Shown: positions 8,255 through 15,664 of the stretch, piece after piece
Layout: every line of letters starts with the position of its first letter
Position numbering within the stretch: the first letter of the stretch is position 1
Source of the DNA: an uncultured Prevotellaceae bacterium
GTDB taxonomy: Bacteria; Bacteroidota; Bacteroidia; Bacteroidales; Bacteroidaceae
DNA: 40,884 bases
Assembly (NCBI GenBank): GCA_946404865.1
Contig: CAMJFC010000022.1
Span: forward strand, 1 to 40,884
Direction of reading: 5' to 3'
Notes under the pieces: model-generated
Databases searched by the model: none
Told to the model about the DNA's origin: nothing
The model's input: the letters and a program-made list of their open reading frames with translations, nothing else
Program-made: the position numbers and the translations under genes

Positions 8255-8857
8255 TTACTTGGAACCACATCCGTCGCAGCCGCCGCCTTCGCAACCGCCG
8301 TCTTCGCAGTCACCATTATCGCAACCGCCACCTCCGCAGCCACCACAACCGCCACAGCCTTCGCCGCTCAGCAATTTGGCCATCTGCTCCAACTCTTGGT
8401 TGGTTGCCTCGCGTGAAACGAGCACCGAGCCTACGAACTTAAGGTCGCAACCTGCCAACGGGTGGTTCAGGTCCACGGTCACCTTGTCGGCGCCCACTTT
8501 CACCACTTGTGCTTGAAAGCGTTGTCCTTCTTGGTTCTGAAGCGGGATGATGGCATCCTCATAGATATGCTCATGGTCGAACTTCCCGTCGATGCAGAAC
8601 ATCTCCTTGTCCAGTTCGAGCACGCCCTCGTCGTCGTAGTCGCCGTAGGCCTGGTCCTTGCCGATGGTGAAGTCGAATTCCTCACCTGCCGACAGTCCCA
8701 CGAGCTTCTCCTCAAATGCGGGAAGAGTCACGCCCATGTGGCTGATGAATATAAAAGGCCGTTCGGTGGTAGCCTCTTCCAATAACTCTGTTTCGTTCTC
8801 TTCCACGCTATACAGTTTGTATGCTACAGCGATGTACTTGTTGTTGTTCTCTTCCAT
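8255..8857 (-). CDS. slyD: SlyD-like FKBP-type peptidyl-prolyl isomerase with Cys-rich tail
   Basis: This 200-residue FKBP-type cis-trans prolyl isomerase/chaperone carries the insert-in-flap organisation of SlyD (isomerase parts at about 5-70 and 120-150, IF segment between). The NHPLAG motif is visible near residue 140. Residues about 164-200 are a Gly-rich tail with eight cysteines and several Asp/Glu, resembling the metal-binding tail of SlyD, but with Cys and no His. This suggests soft-metal binding (Ni, Zn, Cu); the metal is inferred. I chose the ATG at 8857 over the in-frame start at 8953, which would run through the promoter. TAACTTTG on the minus strand (8887-8894) is the likely -7 box. 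Confidence 0.88.
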   Translation of the reverse strand: MEENNNKYIAVAYKLYSVEENETELLEEATTERPFIFISHMGVTLPAFEEKLVGLSAGEEFDFTIGKDQAYGDYDDEGVLELDKEMFCIDGKFDHEHIYEDAIIPLQNQEGQRFQAQVVKVGADKVTVDLNHPLAGCDLKFVGSVLVSREATNQELEQMAKLLSGEGCGGCGGCGGGGCDNGDCEDGGCEGGGCDGCGSK

Positions 8858-8886
8858 GTAATGATATCTCTGTTGATTATTGTGTG

Positions 8887-8894
8887 CAAAGTTA
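8887..8894 (-). promoter_or_regulatory. Likely -7 box of slyD-aroC
   Basis: TAACTTTG on the minus strand lies 29 bp before the slyD ATG. A weak TTTC (8914-8917) sits 19 bp further upstream where the -33 element is expected. Confidence 0.5.
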
Positions 8895-8954
8895 GGCAAT
8901 AAAAGCGAGATGCGAAACACAACGCACGTTTTTTTTATCCCAGTCACAAACAAA

Positions 8955-8985
8955 GCGGGTCTTCCGCCTTAAGCCGAAGACCCGC
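8955..8985 (-). terminator. Terminator hairpin after the 37-codon gene
   Basis: GCGGGTCTTC (8955-8964) pairs perfectly with GAAGACCCGC (8976-8985). Read on the minus strand it is followed by TTTGTTTG. It lies just downstream of the small minus-strand gene and upstream of the slyD promoter. Confidence 0.65.
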
Positions 8986-9007
8986 CTTGCCCCATTTCTC
9001 AATTATG

Positions 9008-9121
9008 TCAATTATACCATATTGAAGGTTCTGCACCATAGGCATACCGTTCATCGGTATCACAGTTGTAGATGTTGTCGAGTTCGTACTCTTCCTCGTA
9101 CCTTTGTTGTTTTGTATTCAT
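9008..9121 (-). CDS. Small 37-residue acidic protein, unknown
   Basis: This short reading frame starts at ATG 9121, runs 37 codons and ends with TGA. The peptide begins MNTKQQRYEEEYELDN and is acidic and rich in Tyr and Asn, with one Cys and no membrane segment. Support comes from an unusually strong Shine-Dalgarno sequence (GGGAGGAT) 6-13 bases before the start, a TATATTTG box (9155-9162, minus strand) about 33 bp upstream, and a stable hairpin after the stop. I recognise no family. It could also be a leader peptide or a translated small RNA. Confidence 0.55.
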   Translation of the reverse strand: MNTKQQRYEEEYELDNIYNCDTDERYAYGAEPSIWYN

Positions 9122-9332
9122 AACGTATCCTCCCGATAATAGTTAGTAGCATTGCAAATATAAGTATTTTTCTTGCAAATTGTTCACTTTGGTGTCATAT
9201 TTTAAGAATAATTAAACATTTCCTTACTATTTATAAGGAAAATATGCAGTTTTATATCAAATAATAACAAAAAGCTTGTGTTTTGACTTGTGTCAATAAA
9301 CTGTGGCTTTTTGAACGAAAGATGCCGGAAGG
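9122..9332. other. AT-rich intergenic stretch with hairpins
   Basis: This gap separates the 37-codon and 29-codon genes. It contains the TATATTTG box of the former and a perfect 8-bp hairpin, TTTCCTTA/TAAGGAAA (9219-9226 with 9234-9241). A smaller dyad, TTGAC/GTCAA, lies near 9283-9296. I see no coding sequence. Confidence 0.5.
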
Positions 9333-9364
9333 TTTGCAAAAAGGCTGCGGAAGCCGTACCTTTG
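9333..9364 (+). promoter_or_regulatory. Consensus promoter of the 29-codon transcript
   Basis: TTTG (9333-9336), 20 bp, TACCTTTG (9357-9364), followed by C: one of the best matches to the Bacteroidetes consensus in the window. Confidence 0.8.
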
Positions 9365-9406
9365 CATCGCAATTTCAGAGATAACAATTATAAAAAATTT
9401 AAGATT

Positions 9407-9496
9407 ATGTTGACATTTGGTTTGGTCGCTATGGCCGTGGTGAAAGCAGTTGTGATGGTGTTGGAGTTTAAGGAGATTCACCCTTCCCTCCGCTAA
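9407..9496 (+). CDS. Tiny hydrophobic 29-residue peptide
   Basis: A 29-codon frame begins with ATG at 9407 and encodes MLTFGLVAMAVVKAVVMVLE followed by a short charged tail with His, Pro and Arg. It is a single amphipathic or membrane-inserting helix of about 19 residues with one Lys inside. It sits inside a complete transcription unit: consensus promoter about 43 bp upstream and a terminator hairpin about 50 bp downstream. No family is recognised. It could be a small membrane protein or type I toxin-like peptide, or the transcript may act as a small RNA. Confidence 0.5.
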   Translation: MLTFGLVAMAVVKAVVMVLEFKEIHPSLR

Positions 9497-9543
9497 ACCA
9501 TTTTTTTTGATTGAATAGTTTTACTGTGCGAATATATATGAGT

Positions 9544-9580
9544 GGGCGGCAGCTGGTTTTCCGGTTGCCGTCCATTTTTA
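9544..9580 (+). terminator. Terminator of the 29-codon transcript
   Basis: GGGCGGCA (9544-9551) pairs with TGCCGTCC (9566-9573) with one G-U. GCT/GGT wobble pairs and GG/CC continue the stem to a TTTT loop, and ATTTTTA follows. Confidence 0.75.
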
Positions 9581-9710
9581 ATGTAGGCTCTGCTCTTTTA
9601 TTTCGTAATTCTTTTTTATTCTCGTTTTTATTCTTTACCTTTGCATGGCAATCTCTCATCCTCTCCCCCCAAACAATAAGCTCATCTCTCACACCCCTTA
9701 TTTCTACATC

Positions 9711-10502
9711 ATGCGACAAGTAAGACCAAAGAAAAACCTCGGTCAGCATTTCCTGACCGACCTCGATATCGCCCGGCGCATTGCCGATACCGTCGACGCA
9801 TGTCCCGGCATTCCCGTTTTAGAAGTGGGACCGGGCATGGGCGTGCTCACCCAATACCTGATGCCGAAAGACCGTGAAGTAAAAGTGGTGGAGATAGACC
9901 GCGAGTCGGTGGCATGGCTCAATGAGCATTTCCCCAAGCTGCGCGACCACATCATCGGCGAGGACTTCCTGCGCATGGACCTGGAGCGTCTCTTTGACGG
10001 GCGGCAGTTCGTACTCACGGGCAACTACCCCTACGACATCTCCACACAGATTTTCTTTAAGATGATTGACAACCGCCACCTCATCCCCTGTTGTACGGGT
10101 ATGATACAGCGCGAAGTGGCGTTGCGTATCGCCTCTGAGCCCGGCACAAAAGCCTACGGCATCCTCAGCGTGTTGATACAAGCGTGGTATGATGTGGAAT
10201 ACCTCTTCACGGTCGATGAGACGGTGTTCAATCCCCCTCCCAAGGTGAAGAGTGCGGTAATCCGCATGACACGCAACAGCGTGACGCATTTGGGGTGTGA
10301 CGAGGCGCTTTTCCGCCGTGTGGTGAAGACCGTGTTCAACCAGCGTCGCAAGATGTTGCGAGTCAGTCTGCGTCAGCTCTTCACTGAGCGTCCCGCCTCA
10401 GCCGCCTTCTATGCCGATGACATGATGACACGCCGTCCCGAGCAACTCACCATCGCCGAGTTCGTTGCCCTTACCAACCGCGTGGCGGAGGAGATGAAAT
10501 AA
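9711..10502 (+). CDS. rsmA: 16S rRNA (adenine1518-N6/adenine1519-N6)-dimethyltransferase
   Basis: This 263-residue SAM-dependent enzyme dimethylates two adjacent adenines in the 3' terminal hairpin of 16S rRNA during 30S assembly. The N-terminus KKNLGQHFL, SAM motif I EVGPGMG (38-44) and the catalytic motif in the form N105-Y-P-Y are all present. I chose the ATG at 9711 because it gives the family N-terminus (MRQVRPKKNLGQ); the upstream start at 9645 lies just after the promoter -7 box TACCTTTG (9636-9643). It is convergent with the PUL regulator, with only 10 bp between the stops and no clear terminator. Confidence 0.95.
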   Translation: MRQVRPKKNLGQHFLTDLDIARRIADTVDACPGIPVLEVGPGMGVLTQYLMPKDREVKVVEIDRESVAWLNEHFPKLRDHIIGEDFLRMDLERLFDGRQFVLTGNYPYDISTQIFFKMIDNRHLIPCCTGMIQREVALRIASEPGTKAYGILSVLIQAWYDVEYLFTVDETVFNPPPKVKSAVIRMTRNSVTHLGCDEALFRRVVKTVFNQRRKMLRVSLRQLFTERPASAAFYADDMMTRRPEQLTIAEFVALTNRVAEEMK

Positions 10503-10512
10503 ATACCATTGT

Positions 10513-12195
10513 TTACTTCGGCATGCCAATCTCTTTTACCAGACGCTCGAAGTCGTCGCGTTCTACGATGGCATTGGTCTTCAGACGGGCACGGTAGTTG
10601 TAGATGGTGTTGACGCTGTAGTTGAGAAATTCGGCAATCTTCGAACTGTCATCGATACCCAGACGGATGAGAGCCAATATACGCAGGTCGGTGTTCATGC
10701 GCTTGTCTTTCTCCAATGCCATCCGCTCCTCGGGTTTCAATAGTTTGTTCACCTCTGACACGAAATTGGGAAACAGGTGCAGGAAGGCGGCGTCGAAACT
10801 GCCGAAGAGCTCCTCCAACTGCTGCGCTTTCGACTCCTGGCTCCGCGTGCTGTTGTATAGCTCCTCATATTCGTGGTTCTTCATCATCTTGTTCACGCGC
10901 TTGCGGAATTGGTCCATCTTGTCGATATAGACGGAGCAGAGGCGCATAAACCGTCCGACGTATTCCTCCTTCACTTGATTCGACTCCGCCAACTGCGCAT
11001 TCAGCGCGTGCAGCTGGTTGTTCACTTCCGATAACTCATTGTTCTTGTCCGACAGCAGACCGTTGGCTGAGGCCAGTTTCTCGTTTGTCTGTTGCAACTG
11101 CTGTTGTGCCACGGCCAACCGTTTACGCTGGCGGTTGACATAGAAAAGCGAAGCCAGGAGCAACAGGGCGAGCACGCTGATGCCGATGATGGTGAGGCGC
11201 AGGCGGTGACTGCTGCGCTCACTCTGCGCCTTGTAGTTGTTGGCGATGGCCGACAGCAGCGGGGCTATCTGCCAACTGCGCTGGCGCGAACCGTAACGGT
11301 TGGCGCACTCGCTCGTGAAACTGATGTAACGGTAACTGCGGTCCACGTCGCCCTCCAACATCAGTTGGTTGGCCAACTCCCACAGCGACCCTTGGTCCAT
11401 CACGGCATTGCGTACATCCGACAAAGCCGATTCCGCCAACCAGTACATCATCTCGTTGTTGTTGTCTGCCGCTTTGTATTCCAGATAGCGATAAAGCGCC
11501 ACCAGGGCATAGCGGTGACTGCCGGGTGTCACACGCTGGAGCCATTCATCATTGATGGCTTTCGACTGCTGCAACTCACCGGCATTCAAGGCCGCCATCT
11601 CGCGGCGCAGCATCGACGCATCCGACGTGTCGGGCAGGATGCTGAGCATCAGTCCCTCATATTTGCCCGCCTCCGACAGGTATTTCTCTTTCATGTCAGC
11701 CAGATGAGTGTAGTAGGCCAACTCGTTATACACATGGTTGCGTGCCTCATAATAGATGCCGAGTGCGGCAGTGTCCATCTCTTCGGTGCGCACGGTGCTC
11801 AGTATCTCCAATGCCTCGTCATACATACCCGTATTGCTACAACGCAACGCCAGCAGCGAACGGCACTCGTTCACTTTCGACGGTTGCTGCAAGCGCCCGG
11901 CCAGGTCGATGCAGTTCCGGAGATAATAGACGGCCGAGTCGTTGATGAAGGCGCGGTATTTGTCGTAGAGACGGTAGTTGAGGTCGAAGCGCAGGGCGTC
12001 ATCCTTGGCCTGGGCCAGTTCTTGCGTCAGCAGATTCACCTCACGGTCGTGAACACTCACATAATCAGAAAAACGCTCTATCTCGCTGTCCAAACAGCGA
12101 TAGAGCGAATCCAGATTGTGCTGAGCCTTGACCGCGATGGTGGTCAAGGTCATGAACGTGATGGCTATAAAACGGGAAATCAGTAGTTTCTTCAT
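10513..12195 (-). CDS. SusR-like membrane-anchored PUL regulator (DUF6377 type)
   Basis: This protein is 560 residues long from the ATG at 12195, which gives a signal peptide or anchor (MKKLLISRFIAITFMTLTTI). A long helical, TPR-like periplasmic region covers about 25-330, a membrane helix lies at about 334-353, and a coiled coil rich in Gln/Asn/Leu spans about 355-410. The C-terminal DNA-binding region has a LuxR-like pattern (LALIRLGIDDSSKIAEFLNY, then SVNTIYNYRARLK). This is the architecture of SusR-type regulators, which sense an oligosaccharide in the periplasm and activate a PUL. It lies behind the GH3 gene on the same strand, 88 bp away, with its own -7 box TATTTTTG (12251-12258), so it is probably both cotranscribed and independently expressed. 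Confidence 0.85.
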   Translation of the reverse strand: MKKLLISRFIAITFMTLTTIAVKAQHNLDSLYRCLDSEIERFSDYVSVHDREVNLLTQELAQAKDDALRFDLNYRLYDKYRAFINDSAVYYLRNCIDLAGRLQQPSKVNECRSLLALRCSNTGMYDEALEILSTVRTEEMDTAALGIYYEARNHVYNELAYYTHLADMKEKYLSEAGKYEGLMLSILPDTSDASMLRREMAALNAGELQQSKAINDEWLQRVTPGSHRYALVALYRYLEYKAADNNNEMMYWLAESALSDVRNAVMDQGSLWELANQLMLEGDVDRSYRYISFTSECANRYGSRQRSWQIAPLLSAIANNYKAQSERSSHRLRLTIIGISVLALLLLASLFYVNRQRKRLAVAQQQLQQTNEKLASANGLLSDKNNELSEVNNQLHALNAQLAESNQVKEEYVGRFMRLCSVYIDKMDQFRKRVNKMMKNHEYEELYNSTRSQESKAQQLEELFGSFDAAFLHLFPNFVSEVNKLLKPEERMALEKDKRMNTDLRILALIRLGIDDSSKIAEFLNYSVNTIYNYRARLKTNAIVERDDFERLVKEIGMPK

Positions 12196-12283
12196 GGCTA
12201 TAATTGACAGTCGAGACACCACGAAGTGTATCTCCGTAGTATCTCGCCTGCAAAAATAGTCAAATTTTTTGAATCTCAGAATC

Positions 12284-14527
12284 CTATTGAAGATTTTTTT
12301 CTAATGAAAATTTCACTTTTGCCGTCAGATGGTCCGAGGCATTGCCGATCAGGGCTTCAAAATCGCCGGGTTCTGCCACCCACGCTTCCTGTCGGTCGTC
12401 ATAATAACTCAATGCCGACGCATCGATGGTGAGGCGCACGTCGCGCTGTTCGCCGGGTTGCAGATAGACTTTCTGGAATGCTTTCAACTCTTTCTGCGGA
12501 CGGGGCAGCGACGATTTCACATCGCGGATGTAGAGTTGTACCACTTCGGCGCCTGCCACCTTGCCGGTGTTCTTGACCGGAATGGTGAAGGTGATGCGCT
12601 CCGAGGCGTTCATCGATTTCTTGTCAGCGGTGGCCTTGCCCATCTCAAAGGTGGTGTAGCTCAACCCGTGGCCGAAGGCGAAGGTCGGGCGCACTTTGTA
12701 GTGGTCGGCACCACGGTAGCCCACATAGATGTCGTCGGCGTAGGTCTCGTCGATGATGTCATGTCCTTCACGCCATGTGCCGGGGTAGGTGTTCAGCCGG
12801 TGTGCCGGCACGTCTTGCAGTGTGGTGAACCACGTGAAGGGCAGTTTGCCCGACGGGTTGGCCTTGCCGGTGAGCACGTCGGTCAGTGCCAGTCCGCTCT
12901 CGCTGCCGATGAACCAACCCTGAACGATGGCGCCCACCTGGTCTTTCCATGGCATGGCCACGGCATTGCCCGAGATATTGACGAACACGGTGTTGGGATT
13001 GACGGCTGCCAGTGCTTTCACCAACTCATCCTGGCCGTAGGGCAGGGCATAGTCGGTGCGGTCATGGCCTTCGCAGTCCTGATGGTCGCTCTTGTTCAGT
13101 CCGCCGAAGATAATCACATAGTCAGCCTCACGGGCTTTTGCCACGGCCTCATCGAGCAGCACCTGTGCCGGACGGCGCTCTGCAATGCTGCGCCCGACGG
13201 TCACATTGTTATAGCTCTGTACGGTGTCGCCCACATAGCCACGGGCATAGTCGCACGTCACGCCGTAGCGGGCACATGCGTCCGACAACGCGTCGAGGGG
13301 CAGTATCTCATGTTGGGCTTTGAGCGATGAACTGCCGCCGCCTACCGTCATCATCTTGATGGCGTTCTCACCCACCACGAGGATGCGTTTCTTGCCCTCT
13401 AAGCGCAGGGGCAGCACCTCATTTTTGTTTTGCAGCAGCACGATGCCCTCGTCGGCTATCTGCCGTGCGGCGGCATAGTGGGCGTCGCTGCACAGAAAAC
13501 CGTAGCCACGGTTTTTGTTCATCGTGGTGCGGAAGAAGAGGCGCAGCACGCGGCGCACCTTGTCGTTCAATTCGCGCTCCGTGTATTTTCCCTCGCGGAT
13601 GCCGTCTTTGTAGGCTTTGGCCAGATGATACATGTCGTAAGCGTTGGTCGCACCCATGGTCAGTCCGTCGGTCCATGTGCCGAATTCCATGTCCAGTCCG
13701 TTGCGGATGGCTTCGTCGGTGTCGTGTGCACCGCCCCAGTCGCTCACCACCACACCGTCGTAGGCCCAGTCGCCTTTCAGTATCTTGTTGAGCAGAGTCT
13801 GGTTGTGGCAGTTGTGCTGACCCTGATAGAGGTTATAGGCACCCATGATGCCCCATGTGCCGGCTTCGGTCACGGCGGCCTTGAAGGCGGGCAAGTAAAT
13901 CTCATGCAAGGCGCGGTCGCTCAGCACCACATTCACCTGATGTCGGTACTCCTCGTCGTTGTTCATGGCGTAGTGCTTCACACACGCCGCCACGCCTTTC
14001 GACTGCAAGCCTTGGATATAGGGCACCACCATGCGGCTGGCCAGATAGGGGTCTTCACCCATGTATTCGAAGTTGCGTCCGTTGAGCGGCGTGCGGTTGA
14101 TGTTCACGCCCGGACCCAGAATCATGTCTTTGTCGCGGTAGAGGGCTTCCTCGCCCAGGCTCTCGCCATAGATGCGCGCCATGTCGGGGTTGAACGTGGC
14201 AGCCAGACAGGTGAGGGCGGGGAAGGCGACACACGAGTCGTTGGTGTGTCCAGCCTGCACCCATTCATCCCACAGCACATCGGGACGCACACCGTGAGGA
14301 CCGTCATCGGTCCAGAAGTCGGGGAACCCCAACCTCATCACACCCGGTGAGGAGAATTTGCTCTGCGCATGGACGACGGCGATTTTCTCGTCGAGCGTCA
14401 TGCGTTGCAAGGCGTCTTCCACCCGTTGCTCGATGGGTTTGCTGTCATCGAGATAGACGGGCGTGTTCTGTGAAGGGGCAGTGATGGCCGTCACGGCCAT
14501 CGCTGCCAGGAACAAAACTTTTTTCAT
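12284..14527 (-). CDS. bglX: Glycoside hydrolase family 3 beta-glucosidase
   Basis: This exported enzyme is 747 residues long from the ATG at 14527, which starts the signal peptide MKKVLFLAAMAVTAITAPSQ; no lipobox is seen, so it is probably periplasmic. The GH3 N-terminal barrel covers about 30-370, with the nucleophile D263 in VVSDWGG. The second alpha/beta domain follows (about 390-610), then a fibronectin-III-like domain at the C-terminus (about 655-745). It would hydrolyse beta-linked gluco-oligosaccharides brought in by SusCD after GH16 cleavage. The gene follows the GH16 gene by 20 bp. The exact linkage (beta-1,3 versus 1,4 or 1,6) cannot be read from the sequence. Confidence 0.92.
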   Translation of the reverse strand: MKKVLFLAAMAVTAITAPSQNTPVYLDDSKPIEQRVEDALQRMTLDEKIAVVHAQSKFSSPGVMRLGFPDFWTDDGPHGVRPDVLWDEWVQAGHTNDSCVAFPALTCLAATFNPDMARIYGESLGEEALYRDKDMILGPGVNINRTPLNGRNFEYMGEDPYLASRMVVPYIQGLQSKGVAACVKHYAMNNDEEYRHQVNVVLSDRALHEIYLPAFKAAVTEAGTWGIMGAYNLYQGQHNCHNQTLLNKILKGDWAYDGVVVSDWGGAHDTDEAIRNGLDMEFGTWTDGLTMGATNAYDMYHLAKAYKDGIREGKYTERELNDKVRRVLRLFFRTTMNKNRGYGFLCSDAHYAAARQIADEGIVLLQNKNEVLPLRLEGKKRILVVGENAIKMMTVGGGSSSLKAQHEILPLDALSDACARYGVTCDYARGYVGDTVQSYNNVTVGRSIAERRPAQVLLDEAVAKAREADYVIIFGGLNKSDHQDCEGHDRTDYALPYGQDELVKALAAVNPNTVFVNISGNAVAMPWKDQVGAIVQGWFIGSESGLALTDVLTGKANPSGKLPFTWFTTLQDVPAHRLNTYPGTWREGHDIIDETYADDIYVGYRGADHYKVRPTFAFGHGLSYTTFEMGKATADKKSMNASERITFTIPVKNTGKVAGAEVVQLYIRDVKSSLPRPQKELKAFQKVYLQPGEQRDVRLTIDASALSYYDDRQEAWVAEPGDFEALIGNASDHLTAKVKFSLEKNLQ

Positions 14528-14547
14528 TGCTGAAACACGCTTATTTC

Positions 14548-15663
14548 TCATTTCTGAAAGACTCTCACGTAGTCAATCTCCATGGTGGCAGGCAGTGCGC
14601 CCTCGTTAATGCCGTAGGTGCCGCCCCAAGAGCCGCCCCATGCGAGGTTGAAGATGATGTAGAAGGGGTCGTCGTAGGGCCAGTCGTCGCGCCCCAGTCC
14701 ACGGTTGTCATAGCTCAGTTGCACCTTTCCGTCCACATAGGTGGTGATGTTCTGCGATGTCCACTCCATGGCGTAGGTATGGAAGTCATCCTCCGCACCG
14801 TTGCACAGCATCTCATGTGTCACCTGAGTGTTGTTGCTGTGCACATGGGCATTGGCGTGCAGACTCGACGACACATAGTTGGGATGGCCTCCCACCTCTT
14901 CCATGATGTCAATCTCGCCGTCGGCGGGCCATGACTTGAAGTTGACGGGCATCATCCAGAAGGCGGGCCAGGTGCCCTTGCCCTTCGGCAGTTTGATGCG
15001 GGCTTCGATAAATCCGTATTTCCAGCCTTCTTTCACTTTCGCATACACGCGGCCTGAGTAAATCTTGCCGTCCTCTTTCAGGCAGTGGATGTGCAGTGCG
15101 CCGTTCTTAACCTCGGTCACCTCAGCGCCTCCGGGGGTCAGGTGATTGACGTAGTTCTGCAGTTCATTGTTCACCCATCCGGACTTTTGCACCTCGTGTG
15201 TCCAGTCAGAGGCATTTAACTCAGTGCCGCTGTTGAACTCATCGTGCCATACCAGAGTGTAACCATCGGGGGCGGGGTAGGCCTCCGCAGCGGCGGCAGC
15301 CTGTGTCACGGCCACTTGTTTTCTTGCTGCGCCCGACATGATAGTGACCGTAGCCGAGCGGTTCCCTGTGGTGGGATTGGCCTCGGCTTTCACCGTCACC
15401 GTTCCTTGTTGCTGGGTGGTGTTGGCGGTGCTCACCGTCAGCCATGCCGCATCGGTATATGCGCCCCATTCCTTACCTGTGGTGTTCACGCCGATGTTAT
15501 AAGTGCCGCCCTCTGCGGAAAAGTCCAGTGCTTCGGGTTTCACGGTGATGGTGACAGCGCTGCTACCGCCCGACGGGGTGTTGTTGTCGTCGCCCCCGCC
15601 GCAGCCTGTGAAGGCTACGGCGAGAGAGAGCAATAAACTATTGATGATCATGTGTTGTTTCAT
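14548..15663 (-). CDS. GH16 endo-beta-glucanase lipoprotein with BACON domain
   Basis: This 371-residue lipoprotein has its lipobox at AVAFTGC21, followed by a GGGDDN stretch that favours surface export in Bacteroidetes. A BACON domain spans about 36-122 (ending KQVAVTQA). The GH16 jelly-roll domain (about 135-371) has the catalytic motif E250-I-D-I-M-E255. The motif is EIDIME, with an extra Met as in laminarinase-like GH16, rather than the EIDIE of lichenases. This favours beta-1,3-glucanase activity on laminarin or mixed-linkage glucan. The stop of the upstream glycan-binding gene lies 1 bp before this start. The substrate is inferred. Confidence 0.92.
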   Translation of the reverse strand: MKQHMIINSLLLSLAVAFTGCGGGDDNNTPSGGSSAVTITVKPEALDFSAEGGTYNIGVNTTGKEWGAYTDAAWLTVSTANTTQQQGTVTVKAEANPTTGNRSATVTIMSGAARKQVAVTQAAAAAEAYPAPDGYTLVWHDEFNSGTELNASDWTHEVQKSGWVNNELQNYVNHLTPGGAEVTEVKNGALHIHCLKEDGKIYSGRVYAKVKEGWKYGFIEARIKLPKGKGTWPAFWMMPVNFKSWPADGEIDIMEEVGGHPNYVSSSLHANAHVHSNNTQVTHEMLCNGAEDDFHTYAMEWTSQNITTYVDGKVQLSYDNRGLGRDDWPYDDPFYIIFNLAWGGSWGGTYGINEGALPATMEIDYVRVFQK

Positions 15664-15664
15664 C

